DNA of 64,000 nt from Vagococcus entomophilus (GTDB lineage: Bacteria > Bacillota > Bacilli > Lactobacillales > Vagococcaceae). Position 1 is the stretch's first letter. Every line of letters begins with the position of its first letter. Below, piece by piece: positions 18,528 to 28,801 of the stretch. The DNA is taken from positions 558,001 to 622,000 of the forward strand of contig NZ_NGJZ01000001.1 in the NCBI RefSeq assembly GCF_003987595.1. Reading direction: 5' to 3'. A program made the translations under genes and the position numbers. The notes beneath the pieces were generated by a model that did no database searches, was not told the DNA's origin, and worked only from the letters and a program-made list of their open reading frames with translations.

Positions 18528-20033
18528 ATGGGAACAAAAGAAAAAGAATTTTTAACTTATTTAAAAGAAATTGCGCTAATCAACCAAGCTGGAAGTTTAC
18601 TGGAATGGGATAGTCAAACTGGTATGCCACAAGCATCTGCTAATTACCGTGCGGAAGTTTCAAGCTATATCAGTGGGTTGTCATTTGATAAAAAAGTGAA
18701 TCAAAAAATGCCAGAATTTATTGAGTTCTTTACCAATCATCCAGAAGAGTTAAGTGAATTTGGACAAGCGGTTTTCAAAAAGACTAAAGAAGAATACGAT
18801 TTAGATCACAATATTCCGACTGAAAAATTTCAAGCTTACTCAAAAATTGTGTCACAAGCACATGCAGATTGGTTAGCTGCAAGAGATGCGCAGGATTTTC
18901 AAGTCTTTCAACCAACTCTTGAAAAAATTGTGGCAACGCTACGTGAGTTTATTCCACTTTGGCAAAAGGATGAAAAGACACCGTATGATGTTCTTTTGAG
19001 CCAATATGAACCAGGCATGACGACTGAAATTTTAGACCAAGTGTTTGATCAGGTACGTACGGGGATTATGGATATCCGTAAAGTTCTTGCAGAAAAAGGA
19101 ACGGAGCCTAATACCGAATTTTTGACACGTTTTGTTTCAAAGGAACAGCAAAAAGAATTCGTGACTCAAGTAGTAACAGAGCTAGGGTATGATTTTTCCC
19201 GAGGAAGATTAGATGATACGGTTCATCCTTTCATGCTTGATCTGAACCGAAAAGATGCACGTATTACAACAAGATGGGATGAACATGATTTCGCAATGGC
19301 TACTTTTGGTGTTATCCATGAAGCAGGACATGGGATGTATGAACAAAATATTGATGAAAAATATGACTATACACCTCTTTCTGGTGGAACATCGATGGGA
19401 ATTCATGAGTCACAATCCTTGTTTAACGAAATTATTATCGGAAGTAATCGTGAATTCTGGAAAAAACAATTCCCACTGTTACAAAAAATTACAGGAGATA
19501 CCTTTAAAGATGTTGATTATAACACTTTTTATAACGGATTAAAGAAGACCCAAGCAAGTCTTGTACGGGTTGAAGCAGATACGCTTACATATCCTTTACA
19601 CATTATTATCCGTTATGAAATTGAAAAAATGCTCTTCAATGGAGATCTAGAGGTAAGTGATCTGCCTAAGGTTTGGAATGATAAGTATCAAGAATACCTT
19701 GGTGTACAACCTGAAAATGATTTTGAGGGTGTCTTACAAGATGTTCATTGGTCTGGTGGGAGTTTTGGCTACTTCCCTTCTTATGCATTGGGTTATATGT
19801 ATGCAGCACAGCTATTTCATGCAATGAGCAAAGAAATCGATGTGGATAGCGTCTTAGCATCGGATGATTATTCCCCAATTCGCAAGTGGTTAACTAAAAA
19901 TATTCATCAGTATGGATCTTCTAGAAAGCCAAATCAATTAATTTTAGATGCCACAGGTGAAGCCTTAAATCCACAGTATCTATTGGATTATATGAAGAAT
20001 GTGTATTATAAAGTTTATCAAATTAGCGAATAG
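18528..20033 (+). CDS. Carboxypeptidase M32
   Basis: Zinc metallocarboxypeptidase of 501 residues, the standard size for family M32, presumably cytoplasmic and active in peptide turnover. The zinc site is VIHEAGHGMYEQN (HEXXH), followed by the conserved GIHESQS. The open frame extends upstream to a TTG at 18477 inside the methyltransferase gene, but the ATG at 18528 has an AAGGAAG site and gives the family N-terminus. A strong terminator follows. Confidence 0.94.
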   Translation: MGTKEKEFLTYLKEIALINQAGSLLEWDSQTGMPQASANYRAEVSSYISGLSFDKKVNQKMPEFIEFFTNHPEELSEFGQAVFKKTKEEYDLDHNIPTEKFQAYSKIVSQAHADWLAARDAQDFQVFQPTLEKIVATLREFIPLWQKDEKTPYDVLLSQYEPGMTTEILDQVFDQVRTGIMDIRKVLAEKGTEPNTEFLTRFVSKEQQKEFVTQVVTELGYDFSRGRLDDTVHPFMLDLNRKDARITTRWDEHDFAMATFGVIHEAGHGMYEQNIDEKYDYTPLSGGTSMGIHESQSLFNEIIIGSNREFWKKQFPLLQKITGDTFKDVDYNTFYNGLKKTQASLVRVEADTLTYPLHIIIRYEIEKMLFNGDLEVSDLPKVWNDKYQEYLGVQPENDFEGVLQDVHWSGGSFGYFPSYALGYMYAAQLFHAMSKEIDVDSVLASDDYSPIRKWLTKNIHQYGSSRKPNQLILDATGEALNPQYLLDYMKNVYYKVYQISE

Positions 20034-20056
20034 AAGGACTATTTGTGATGGGAAGA

Positions 20057-20088
20057 AGAAGTTAGAAAATTTCTAACTTCTTTTTTTT
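20057..20088 (+). terminator. Terminator after the M32 carboxypeptidase
   Basis: AGAAGTTAGAA (20057-20067) pairs with TTCTAACTTCT (20071-20081), then a run of T. Confidence 0.88.
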
Positions 20089-20175
20089 GTTAAATCAATT
20101 GACAAAAGGTAAATATTTTTGAGATAATTAACACCTAAGTTCGAAAAAAGATCCAAAAATGAAAGAGGCGGTTTT

Positions 20176-23100
20176 ATGAAAAAAAAGTGGTGTTTGGGGA
20201 TTGGCTTAGTAGGGATTTCGTTGTTTCTGTCAATTGTTGTAACTTCGGCTCAAGTGTATTTGAAAAAAAATAGCCAAAAACAATCAATAACCATGATTGA
20301 AACGCCCATCACCAAACAAAAAAGAAGTCAATCCGTGCTACAAATTAAGTCAGTAAAAAGTGAGGTGATGGATGGAGTTGGTCAGATGGATGAGGAGGAT
20401 GAGCCTGGATACGATGCTTCGAATAAAAATGGTCGAGTCAGAAGTTTTGATTCGGTTGTGTACCATTTATCACCCGTAATCACCTCTAGCAATCAAATAG
20501 ACAAGTACACAAATATTGTTTACAAAATCACAGGAGACATTCAAAATGGCGTGTCTAGCTCTGGAAAAAGGCTCAATGCCAAGTTTAGTGCAGCAGACTT
20601 TGGTGTATTTGACCTAGCAAAGAAAACCTCTACCATGTCAGCCGAGTATAAAACAGATGGGAGTGGCAATGTCTTCACTTCCACGACTACTCCGACTTTT
20701 CCAATTTCCATGGAGGTCAAAGGGGCAACGAACAATACGAAATTGCGTTCCAGTTTTAAAATTCAGATAGTGTCTGCACAAAAAATGAATGATTCCGGAC
20801 AAGCAGAAGGACCCGTAATTGACCTCACCAAAGAAAATGTCATCAAGCAAGTCGAATTTTCTCCAGTTATTGTCAGCTCAAAAGTAAATCTTTATGCTCG
20901 GATTGCACATCGTACGGATGGACAAAAAGATTTTAATCGAGCGACAGGTACGACCGATTATCCAGATTCAGATATTGGCTTTAGTGGTGTAGCACTTGGC
21001 ATTAAACCTTTTCGTCAAGATAAGTCATTGAAAGGGGTATCTTTCCCAGATGAGAACCAAGACATTAATGTCAAAATAAACCAAAAAATAGCGTATAAAA
21101 AAAATGGGAGTAACACACAAAAGATTTTACAATTGGGTGAAGGAAAAGATCAGTTGCCATTATGGGTATTGAACTATGGCAATTTTCGTGCAGGTAACTT
21201 TACGCCCAATAATGTTCAAAATAATTTGTACAAAAATTATCTGCAACCGCAACATGATTATATCCAAGTCCCTTTTTCTTATGGTGCCAACTTAGAAGTT
21301 AACGACCGAGTCGTCTCTTCAGTATATAAAACGGGTGATATAAAAATGGAACGCTCAGAAAATAACGGATTTGTCATGAAGTTCAATCAATTTGAAATTT
21401 CCGATTATTTTCCCCAAACCAATTCTGGTGCTCAGGGTGGAGATTTTTATTATACAAACAGAAATATTTTGATGTTTGCCTCGGGAGGTATTGATTTTGT
21501 TCAACCCTATACTTACTTGACCAATCAAGCAAAATCAGATGGAACTCTTTATTACACAACTGAAATTGATGCAGTGGAGTATGTAGACGCAACAGAAAAG
21601 AAAGTACTCCTAAAAAGTGATGTGGCTTCCGCAACATGGAGTAGAACGGCGACCCCTAATGGACTTTTAAACTCTTTTATGCCATTGAAAGGAATCGGAA
21701 ATCGGCAGTTTGGCACACAGATACAAGGATGGATTCCCTCGCATGATGGGGTCGCCACAACCAATCAAAAGTTGGAGGGCTGGGCGTATCTTGATTCTGG
21801 GGCGATAGGCTGGAGTGAAGCATTTACTTTTACAAGATGGAATCCAGCAGGATTAATCTATGATAAAACCAGGACGATTTCGTATATTCGGGATGTGGAT
21901 GATATGGGGAAGGCCAATCAAGTGGTGGCAATGTACGGTATTAAAAAAAATAAGGTCTATCCAGCAGATGTTCTAAATAATGCAATTCCCGATGACTATA
22001 AATGGTATACAGACCTTTCACAGATTGTAGATGTTACACAGATATCTGCAATTAAGACACTTTATACACCCCCGTCTGGTCTATCAAACTCCACGATTCG
22101 GATTCGCTCAATATTGCCTTTACAAGTTGTGGGAAAGACAGGAGTAAAGGATGAGTTAGGCAACCCGTTTATCATCCTAAATACCAACTATGCAAAGTTT
22201 CATGACAGCTATCAGTCTAGTAACCGAAATCCGTATACCCCTTCGACGTATGATGAGCAAAGAAATGTAGTAAGTAGGGGGAACCAGACCTATGGGGATA
22301 CCTTTTCTGTTGCTCCCTTCAATGTAACAATTGGGAAAACAACTGCAAATGGCTCTACTAACTTTAACAGTGGGAATAAAGTAGACTGGGTTTTAACACC
22401 GGATGTTTCAAGTAAAGCGGAGGGTGCCTTGCCCAAAATTGAATATGAAATCAGGGATGTTTTACCTAAAGGAATGCAGTATTTGGTTGGAAGTGCCAAG
22501 TTTGGCCATATAGCGCGAGAGCCAGATGACATTATTGAAAATACAAAAGGAGAGACACAGCTGATATGGAAAATGAAAGAGCAAACGATCAATGCACCAA
22601 AAGAAAAGCTGACCTATCAAACGAGGTTTAGACAAAGTCAGATATCTTTTGATGCGGGGGGGAATGGATTACTACAAACTAGTGCAGAAATTCTAGCAGA
22701 AGGCGACTCTACTGAGAAAATCCTTCGAACTTCAACAAAAGAAATTCTAGTGAAAAAAAGTTTGAGTTGGTCCATTGACAAAGAAGTAAATTTTAAGTAT
22801 CTAGAGTCCGCACATTCAGAGCTTGAATATACATTGACTGTTTACAATGGGACAGCTGCTGATATGCAAGAAGTTAAATTGCTGGATATATTACCGCAAA
22901 ATAACTATTTAAATTCTCATATTTCGGGGAAATACTATTTAAAAGATGCCACACTTCCAGATGGGAATTGTCAAATATACTACACAGAAAGTAGCATTGA
23001 TCCAACCGTTGATCCGCAAAACATCCAACCACAGACAGACCCCAATTGGAAAATCTTTCATTCAAATAAAAAGGAAAAAGTGGCTGCCAAAAGCATTTTG

Positions 23101-24987
23101 TATGTCTTCGATAAGGTAGCAAATGAACAACAAATTCCTGTTAAGTTCACGTTGCAATTAGACAATATGAAGCCAGGAGATGTTTTAAATAATCGAGTAG
23201 TAGGGAACTCTAGTCGTGGTGTTTCGGCTGAATCTAATATTCATTCGACTGCAGTCATAAATAGAAGCATTCGAGGAAATGTGTGGTATGACGTCAATTA
23301 TGATGGAGAGCGTTCATTGGCCGAACCTGTTTATACCAAAATGCCCGTTTATGTATATCAAGTACTGGCTACAGGTCAGCTCAACACACTTGAAATGAAC
23401 CAGCGAGGAGAACCTCTAGTCAGCAGTTCGGGTGCCTCACTTATTAAAACAGATTCACTAGGGAACTACCAAATCGATGCACTCCCGTCTGGGGATTACG
23501 TTGTGGGATTTGGAGTGAAAGAGCAAATAGACAATAAAGAGCTTTATATCACAAAGCCAGAAGCTAAAGATGTCCTTTCAACGCACAGTAGCAAAGTGAG
23601 TCTCACCCAAACTTTTAACAATACCATCCTAACCCCTATTGAAAAGAAATATCATTTGCCAACAGCTTTAGAAACAACAACTGCGAACTTTATTCAAGAT
23701 TATGTTCATTTAGGCGTCTTAAAGGACCCAGAAATCACTATTCAGAAGAATATTTACAAATTGGACGAGAATGGTCAGAAAATAGAGCTCCACCAAACGG
23801 ATAGTCGAGTGGGAGAAAGACTCTATTACGAGCTTACTCTTCAAAATACTCAAGATTATTCCATGCTTCAACAGATTAAAATTCAGGAAAAATTACCACC
23901 CGGATTTGCTTATCAACTCGGCAGTTTGATGATTAACAGAGGAGAGGAATCACAAAGTAGCTTGCCAGATGCTTCTTTTTCCAACAATGAGCTTTTACTT
24001 AAGAATTTAGTGTTAGGTTCTAAAGAAGTGATGCATCTTTCATTCCAAGTGCTAGTCACTCCAGAAGCCTCAGGAAAGATGGCGAATCAAACCACGATTT
24101 CAGGACAGTCTGTCAAAGGAAACTATAAAGAAAAGACGAAACTGATTGAAACTACGGTGTCTCCATTAGCCAAAATAAGTAAAACAGCCAACACGAAAAT
24201 AGTGAAAATTGGGGAGGAAATCACCTATACGTTACAAATTGAAAATGAACAAGGGGGAGGAAACTGGCAAAAAATACAACTACAAGATGTTTTGCCAAAA
24301 GAATTATCGTATCAAGCCAGTAGCACTAAGGTTGATGGCGTTACTGTAGCTGATAAGGAGATTTGGCAAGGGAACATTTTGACTTTTAAATGGAATCAAC
24401 TATATTCAAATGAGAAAAAAATCCTGACCTTTAGAGCAAAGGTGAAAAATATCGATTCGCAGTTTGAGATTAAAAATTCAGCGGTAGTTCATGGCGTGGA
24501 TCGAGATCAAAAGAACTATGAAGTAAAGAGCCAGTTGATCCTAGCCACAAAATATGTCCGTCTTTATTTACGTCAAGTGGTGGAGCAATCAAATCTAGAG
24601 CTTGTACCGCCAATACAAGGATTTGTTTGGGCGCGGAACTCTTCTATACCTTCTAAACAAGTTTTTAAAGAGTACGCACTCAAAGTAAATTCTATTTCTA
24701 AAGAGCAACAAATGGAAAATAATTTTTCTAAGGAACTTTTATGGATGGATGGGGAGAAACCACAAGTTAAAATCCAATTACTTGTACCGGAGTATTTTAC
24801 GTATACCGGCTATACAGCGAGTGAGGATTTTAGGAGACAGATGTACAAGAAGATGGACATAGAGCAAGCAACGATTCATTTTGGCACTCAAAGAGAGAAA
24901 TATGTGACCCTTTATATAAAAGGCAATACAGAGCAGCCAGCACCCTATTCTTGGGCATATAAGTTGCCTTTTCATCAGTTAAAATAA
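20176..24987 (+). CDS. Very large exported protein with DUF11-like and SdrD-B-like domains, no recognisable anchor
   Basis: A 1,603-residue protein with an N-terminal signal peptide (basic KKK, hydrophobic core about residues 8-25). Residues about 40-700 form a region I do not recognise. From about 717 come DUF11-like or isopeptide-forming beta-sandwich repeats (about 717-860, 860-1025, 1185-1330 and 1331-1455), recognisable by EYEIRDVLPKGMQYLVGS-type phrases. An SdrD-B-like module starting IRGNVWYDVNYDGE lies near 1029-1150. The C-terminal 150 residues are unassigned. There is no LPXTG motif, no C-terminal membrane helix and no WxL domain that I can see. It is an isolated gene with its own terminator. 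Adhesion or matrix function is plausible but unproven. Confidence 0.8.
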   Translation: MKKKWCLGIGLVGISLFLSIVVTSAQVYLKKNSQKQSITMIETPITKQKRSQSVLQIKSVKSEVMDGVGQMDEEDEPGYDASNKNGRVRSFDSVVYHLSPVITSSNQIDKYTNIVYKITGDIQNGVSSSGKRLNAKFSAADFGVFDLAKKTSTMSAEYKTDGSGNVFTSTTTPTFPISMEVKGATNNTKLRSSFKIQIVSAQKMNDSGQAEGPVIDLTKENVIKQVEFSPVIVSSKVNLYARIAHRTDGQKDFNRATGTTDYPDSDIGFSGVALGIKPFRQDKSLKGVSFPDENQDINVKINQKIAYKKNGSNTQKILQLGEGKDQLPLWVLNYGNFRAGNFTPNNVQNNLYKNYLQPQHDYIQVPFSYGANLEVNDRVVSSVYKTGDIKMERSENNGFVMKFNQFEISDYFPQTNSGAQGGDFYYTNRNILMFASGGIDFVQPYTYLTNQAKSDGTLYYTTEIDAVEYVDATEKKVLLKSDVASATWSRTATPNGLLNSFMPLKGIGNRQFGTQIQGWIPSHDGVATTNQKLEGWAYLDSGAIGWSEAFTFTRWNPAGLIYDKTRTISYIRDVDDMGKANQVVAMYGIKKNKVYPADVLNNAIPDDYKWYTDLSQIVDVTQISAIKTLYTPPSGLSNSTIRIRSILPLQVVGKTGVKDELGNPFIILNTNYAKFHDSYQSSNRNPYTPSTYDEQRNVVSRGNQTYGDTFSVAPFNVTIGKTTANGSTNFNSGNKVDWVLTPDVSSKAEGALPKIEYEIRDVLPKGMQYLVGSAKFGHIAREPDDIIENTKGETQLIWKMKEQTINAPKEKLTYQTRFRQSQISFDAGGNGLLQTSAEILAEGDSTEKILRTSTKEILVKKSLSWSIDKEVNFKYLESAHSELEYTLTVYNGTAADMQEVKLLDILPQNNYLNSHISGKYYLKDATLPDGNCQIYYTESSIDPTVDPQNIQPQTDPNWKIFHSNKKEKVAAKSILYVFDKVANEQQIPVKFTLQLDNMKPGDVLNNRVVGNSSRGVSAESNIHSTAVINRSIRGNVWYDVNYDGERSLAEPVYTKMPVYVYQVLATGQLNTLEMNQRGEPLVSSSGASLIKTDSLGNYQIDALPSGDYVVGFGVKEQIDNKELYITKPEAKDVLSTHSSKVSLTQTFNNTILTPIEKKYHLPTALETTTANFIQDYVHLGVLKDPEITIQKNIYKLDENGQKIELHQTDSRVGERLYYELTLQNTQDYSMLQQIKIQEKLPPGFAYQLGSLMINRGEESQSSLPDASFSNNELLLKNLVLGSKEVMHLSFQVLVTPEASGKMANQTTISGQSVKGNYKEKTKLIETTVSPLAKISKTANTKIVKIGEEITYTLQIENEQGGGNWQKIQLQDVLPKELSYQASSTKVDGVTVADKEIWQGNILTFKWNQLYSNEKKILTFRAKVKNIDSQFEIKNSAVVHGVDRDQKNYEVKSQLILATKYVRLYLRQVVEQSNLELVPPIQGFVWARNSSIPSKQVFKEYALKVNSISKEQQMENNFSKELLWMDGEKPQVKIQLLVPEYFTYTGYTASEDFRRQMYKKMDIEQATIHFGTQREKYVTLYIKGNTEQPAPYSWAYKLPFHQLK

Positions 24988-24993
24988 GTTCAG

Positions 24994-25026
24994 AAAAACG
25001 CTAACAAAACTGTTAGCGTTTTTTTA
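24994..25026. terminator. Terminator between the large exported protein and tag
   Basis: A perfect 13-bp stem (24994-25006 with 25011-25023), A-rich on one side and T-rich on the other. It can end transcription of both convergent genes. Confidence 0.9.
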
Positions 25027-25593
25027 TTACATAGACTTGAAACAGGTGCTTAAATGATCATCAAGGACGCCAATTGCCTGTAAGTAAGAATAGATAATGG
25101 TTGGTCCAACAAAGTTAAAGCCCCGTTTTTTCATATCTTTACTAATCTTTTCAGATAGCGGACTACTAGAGGGTACTTCCTCTTTTGTTTTCCATTTGTT
25201 GTGAATCGTTTTTTGACTTGTAAAGTGCCAAATATAGGCATCAAAAGAGCCATATTCTTTTTGAACAGCTAAGAAGGCTTGGGCATTTTTGATGGTCGCA
25301 TTGATTTTTAAACGATTTCGAATAATTCCTGGATTTTGCATAAGGTGATGTATTTTTTCGTCGTCATAATGCTGGATAACGTTAGGGTCAAAGGAGTCAA
25401 AAGCAACATAAAAATCATCCCATTTTTTGAGGATAGTATACCAGCTTAGTCCTGCTTGCATTCCTTCTAAAATTAAAAAAGCAAACAAGGCCTCTTCGTC
25501 GTGTTTTGGGACACCCCAGACGTTATCGTGATACGCAATCTCCAACTCTTTTGTTGCCCAAGAGCAGCGATTTTTAGCTTCTTCTCTCATCAT
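25027..25593 (-). CDS. tag: DNA-3-methyladenine glycosylase I
   Basis: Removes 3-methyladenine from alkylated DNA. The 188-residue protein opens with RCSWATKELEIAYHDNVWGV and has EALFAFLILEGMQAGLSW, NPGIIRNRLKI and GFNFVGPTIIYSYLQAIG, all Tag hallmarks. The near-terminal HLSTCF may contribute zinc ligands with the N-terminal cysteine and histidine. Two adjacent ATGs (25593 and 25590) follow AAGGA; either could be used. It overlaps the upstream RNase HI-like gene by 20 bases, so the two are cotranscribed. Confidence 0.93.
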   Translation of the reverse strand: MMREEAKNRCSWATKELEIAYHDNVWGVPKHDEEALFAFLILEGMQAGLSWYTILKKWDDFYVAFDSFDPNVIQHYDDEKIHHLMQNPGIIRNRLKINATIKNAQAFLAVQKEYGSFDAYIWHFTSQKTIHNKWKTKEEVPSSSPLSEKISKDMKKRGFNFVGPTIIYSYLQAIGVLDDHLSTCFKSM

Positions 25594-25996
25594 TTAATTC
25601 CTTTCTGGCTTTATTCAGACCTTGTCTAGCTAAGTGGTCTGCTCCTTTATTTTGGCTTTCAGGGATCCATTTGCACAAAAACAATTCATAGTTCTTTGTC
25701 AGTGAGTGAATTTTTTCTAAATAGGTATTAAAACACGCTTGTTTGCTATACTCTTTTTCGATTGTTTGAGCAACAATTTTACTATCTGTAAATAAAAAAA
25801 CAGTTTGCTTTGGTAAATCCCTCTTATTTACATAGTCGAGTGCCAGAATTACGGCTTCAAACTCAGCTTCGTGATTGGTTAAAATAGGTAGTGGGAAATG
25901 GAGCTGTTCGTAAAGGCCATCGCCTAATAGGATTATGCCTGCGCCACTGGGTCCTGGATTTCCTTTAGTCGAAGCATCAGTATAAATTTTTAACAT
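25574..25996 (-). CDS. RNase HI family protein
   Basis: A 140-residue RNase H fold protein. The acidic catalytic set is visible: Asp in IYTDASTKGNPG, Glu in NHEAEFEAV, Asp in FTDSK and Asp in NKGADHLAR. This suggests a functional RNA/DNA hybrid nuclease of the short YpdQ/YpeP-like type rather than classical RnhA. It is translationally coupled to tag and divergent from ebsA, the arrangement known from enterococci. Confidence 0.88.
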   Translation of the reverse strand: MLKIYTDASTKGNPGPSGAGIILLGDGLYEQLHFPLPILTNHEAEFEAVILALDYVNKRDLPKQTVFLFTDSKIVAQTIEKEYSKQACFNTYLEKIHSLTKNYELFLCKWIPESQNKGADHLARQGLNKARKELNDERRS

Positions 25997-26089
25997 TTCT
26001 TTTACTTCCTTCGTCTATTCGTTTTCTTTTTTTTATGCTAGTATAGTAGTAGATTAAATAATGAAAATAATAAAGAGTGAGGATGCATT

Positions 26090-26521
26090 GTGGGAAACAA
26101 AAAAAACAAGTCAATCTATAAATATCAACCAGAGTTGTATTTAAGTATCATCTTTTGGTCGTTAACGTTTGGGATTCTTTTTATTGGGATTGTCGGTTTA
26201 TTCGAAGAAACTGCACTCAACCTATTTAGTGTTGTGATGTTTGTCTTATTTTTATTTGTTTTTTGGTTAGGCAACACAAGACGCTTGGTTGTGACACAGG
26301 AGCAGATCAAACAGCATGCAATTTTAAAGCGGAATTGTAAAGTTAACATGCTATCGGATTTTGAAACATTGAGTATTGGCCGAAAAGGCGTGACCTTAAC
26401 CCACAAAAATGGAGAAACATTCAGCTATTTAATGAAAGATAAGACCAAAGAATTATTTGTTCAAAAACTGAAAAAAAATCCTCTTTTTTCAGCTAAAATT
26501 GTTGGATTCAAGCAAGAGTAA
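26090..26521 (+). CDS. ebsA: EbsA family membrane protein
   Basis: A 143-residue protein with two hydrophobic helices near residues 18-38 and 45-62, followed by a cytoplasmic domain of about 80 residues. Size, topology and position next to an RNase HI gene match enterococcal EbsA, originally described with expression of binding substance in E. faecalis; the molecular function is unclear. The start is GTG with GAGGA upstream. It is transcribed divergently from the RNase HI-tag pair. Confidence 0.75.
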   Translation: MGNKKNKSIYKYQPELYLSIIFWSLTFGILFIGIVGLFEETALNLFSVVMFVLFLFVFWLGNTRRLVVTQEQIKQHAILKRNCKVNMLSDFETLSIGRKGVTLTHKNGETFSYLMKDKTKELFVQKLKKNPLFSAKIVGFKQE

Positions 26522-26550
26522 TACATAGTGCATAGAAGCGATAAAATTAG

Positions 26551-26593
26551 AAAAAGAGAAGGGAGAACTTATTAAAGTGACCTTCTCTTTTTT
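26551..26593. terminator. Terminator between ebsA and the cold-shock gene
   Basis: AAAAAGAGAAGG (26551-26562) pairs with CCTTCTCTTTTT (26581-26592) around an 18-base loop. It can serve both convergent genes. Confidence 0.78.
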
Positions 26594-26596
26594 TAT

Positions 26597-26800
26597 TTAA
26601 TTTTTAATTACCTGAACGTGGGATGCTTGTAATCCACGAATTCCTTCACTAATTTCAAACATGACTGAATCGTTTTCATTAAGATTTTTAAAACCTTCTT
26701 GTTCAATGCTAGTAAAATGAACAAAAATTTCTTCTTGTTCTTCATAAGAAATAAAGCCATACCCTTTTTTGGTATCGAACCATTTAACTTTTCCTTCCAT
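26597..26800 (-). CDS. Cold-shock domain protein
   Basis: A 67-residue single-domain RNA chaperone of the CspA family. RNA-binding motifs RNP1 (KGYGFI) and RNP2 (IFVHF) are present, and the N-terminus MEGKVKWFDTKKG is typical. It has a GGAGG ribosome binding site and a consensus promoter about 50 bases upstream. The leader is short, so there is no long cold-shock 5' UTR of the E. coli type. Confidence 0.95.
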   Translation of the reverse strand: MEGKVKWFDTKKGYGFISYEEQEEIFVHFTSIEQEGFKNLNENDSVMFEISEGIRGLQASHVQVIKN

Positions 26801-26852
26801 TGAAAAAAAACCTCCAGTCTTTTACAATAAACCTAAGGAAACGGTTTTCTTC

Positions 26853-26881
26853 ATTATATGATGTTATGACCCAAAAATCAA
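26853..26881 (-). promoter_or_regulatory. Promoter of the cold-shock gene
   Basis: On the minus strand TTGATT, exactly 17 bases, then TATAAT. Predicted leader about 46 bases. Confidence 0.82.
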
Positions 26882-26912
26882 ACAATACTAGTGTTGCAAA
26901 TAAATTTTGGAG

Positions 26913-26940
26913 TAGACATTCACGAAATAGAAGGTATAAT
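26913..26940 (+). promoter_or_regulatory. Promoter of fhs
   Basis: TAGACA (26913-26918), 16-base spacer, TATAAT (26935-26940). The leader to fhs contains a small hairpin (CGATTTT...AAAATCG near 26963-26985) of unknown use. Confidence 0.72.
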
Positions 26941-27005
26941 TGAAATAAACATGAATAAAAACCGATTTTCACATAAAATCGTTCGCTTTTAGAAAGGGTG
27001 TTGGG

Positions 27006-28676
27006 ATGAAAACAGATATCGAAATTGCGCAAGAATCAAAAATGAAAACCATACAAGAGGTTGCAGAAACGATTGAACTGACTGAAAATGACTTGGACGT
27101 ATACGGGAAATATAAAGCTAAAATTAATTTCTCAGCGATGGAGCGTTCTAAAAGCCGGGAAGATGGGAAATTAATTTTAGTCACTTCTATCAATCCAACT
27201 CCTGCTGGTGAAGGAAAATCAACGGTTACAATTGGATTAGGCGATGCCCTTAATGCTTTAAATAAGCAAACGATGATTGCGTTAAGAGAGCCTTCGTTAG
27301 GTCCAGTAATGGGCATTAAAGGTGGGGCAACAGGTGGTGGTTTGGCTCAGGTTGTTCCAATGGAAGATATTAACTTACATTTTACTGGAGACATGCATGC
27401 CATTACGACGGCAAATAATGCTTTGTCTGCGTTGATTGATAATCATATTCAACAAGGCAACCAGTTGGATTTGGATCCTCGAAGAATTTTATGGAAACGG
27501 GTCTTAGATTTAAATGATCGTTCGTTAAGACAAGTAATTGTTGGGTTAGGAGGCCCTATCCAAGGAACTCCACGAGAAGATGGGTTTGATATTACGGTGG
27601 CAAGCGAAATTATGGCGATTCTTTGTTTGGCAACAAGCATTGAAGATTTGAAGCTGAGATTATCTCAGATCATGGTTGGGTTTACCTATGATCGAAAACC
27701 GGTTTGTGTAGGTGATTTAAAGATTGAAGGGGCCCTTGCGCTACTTTTGAAAGAAGCACTGCAGCCAAATTTAGTTCAGACGCTGTTCCATACGCCAACG
27801 TTCGTCCATGGCGGACCGTTTGCGAATATCGCTCATGGCTGTAACAGTATTTTAGCGACCAAAACTGCGCTCAAACTAGCGGACTATGTTGTGACGGAAG
27901 CAGGGTTTGGGGCTGATTTAGGCGGAGAAAAATTCTTAGATATCAAGGTTCCCGCTTTGGATAAAGCTCCGGACACAGTCGTTATCGTGGCGACAATTCG
28001 CGCATTGAAAATGCATGGCGGTGTCTCTAAAGATTTATTGCAAGAAGAAGATACAGTTGCCTTAGAAAAAGGATTTTCAAATCTACAAAAGCATATAGAA
28101 AGCATGCAACGGTACCAGGTCCCAGTGGTCGTCGCTATTAATGAATTTGTCACAGATACAGAATCTGAAAAAAACTTACTGGTTCAATTGTGTGAGAATT
28201 TAGGAGTCAAGGTAGCAAGAACAAATGTCTGGGGGCTTGGAGCAGATGGCGGGAAAGAGCTGGCACAGTTGGTTCTAAAAGCAATTGAAGAGAATACCAA
28301 CACGTTTGCCCCTTTATATGCAGAACAAACTCCTCTTTTAGAAAAAGTCGAAGCAGTAGTTAAACAGATTTACGGAGGAGAGAGTGTGGTACTTTCTACT
28401 AAAGCAGAAAAGCAGTTAGCCCAGTTGAAACAATACGGTTGGGACCTTTTACCGGTCTGCATGGCAAAAACGCAATATTCTTTAGCGGATGATGCAAGCT
28501 TGATTGGACGTCCAAGAAACTTTTCGATTCATATTCGTGAGTTTATTCCCAAACTAGGAGCTGGATTTATTGTCGCGTTGACCTCAGACGTGATGACGAT
28601 GCCAGGGCTTCCGAAAAAACCAGCGGCTCTTAATATGGATGTAACAAACGACGGAAAAGCGATTGGACTGTTCTAA
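27006..28676 (+). CDS. fhs: Formate-tetrahydrofolate ligase
   Basis: ATP-dependent ligation of formate to tetrahydrofolate, supplying one-carbon units for purines and formyl-methionine. The P-loop [18 protein letters not shown] near residue 68, the [10 protein letters not shown] loop and [13 protein letters not shown] identify it. The 556-residue length is standard. One-carbon folate also feeds the MetE/YitJ pair in this window. It has its own promoter and is monocistronic. Confidence 0.96.
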   Translation: MKTDIEIAQESKMKTIQEVAETIELTENDLDVYGKYKAKINFSAMERSKSREDGKLILVTSINPTPAGEGKSTVTIGLGDALNALNKQTMIALREPSLGPVMGIKGGATGGGLAQVVPMEDINLHFTGDMHAITTANNALSALIDNHIQQGNQLDLDPRRILWKRVLDLNDRSLRQVIVGLGGPIQGTPREDGFDITVASEIMAILCLATSIEDLKLRLSQIMVGFTYDRKPVCVGDLKIEGALALLLKEALQPNLVQTLFHTPTFVHGGPFANIAHGCNSILATKTALKLADYVVTEAGFGADLGGEKFLDIKVPALDKAPDTVVIVATIRALKMHGGVSKDLLQEEDTVALEKGFSNLQKHIESMQRYQVPVVVAINEFVTDTESEKNLLVQLCENLGVKVARTNVWGLGADGGKELAQLVLKAIEENTNTFAPLYAEQTPLLEKVEAVVKQIYGGESVVLSTKAEKQLAQLKQYGWDLLPVCMAKTQYSLADDASLIGRPRNFSIHIREFIPKLGAGFIVALTSDVMTMPGLPKKPAALNMDVTNDGKAIGLF

Positions 28677-28738
28677 ATGTAACAAAATATTACAATCATA
28701 ATAAATTTTAGTTAAAACGAAGACAAGTTGTTACATTT
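28675..28738 (+). repeat. 11-bp inverted repeat downstream of fhs, possible terminator
   Basis: AAATGTAACAA (28675-28685) is perfectly complementary to TTGTTACATTT (28728-28738) across a 42-base loop, followed by more T. It may terminate fhs, although the loop is long. TTACAT inside the right arm could instead be the -35 of a promoter with TATACT at 28754-28759 that serves the small reading frame downstream. Confidence 0.45.
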
Positions 28739-28801
28739 TTCTCACAAATTACGTATACTAGACGTATGTTAGCAAGTCATTCGTAGGGAAGTGTCGAGAG
28801 T

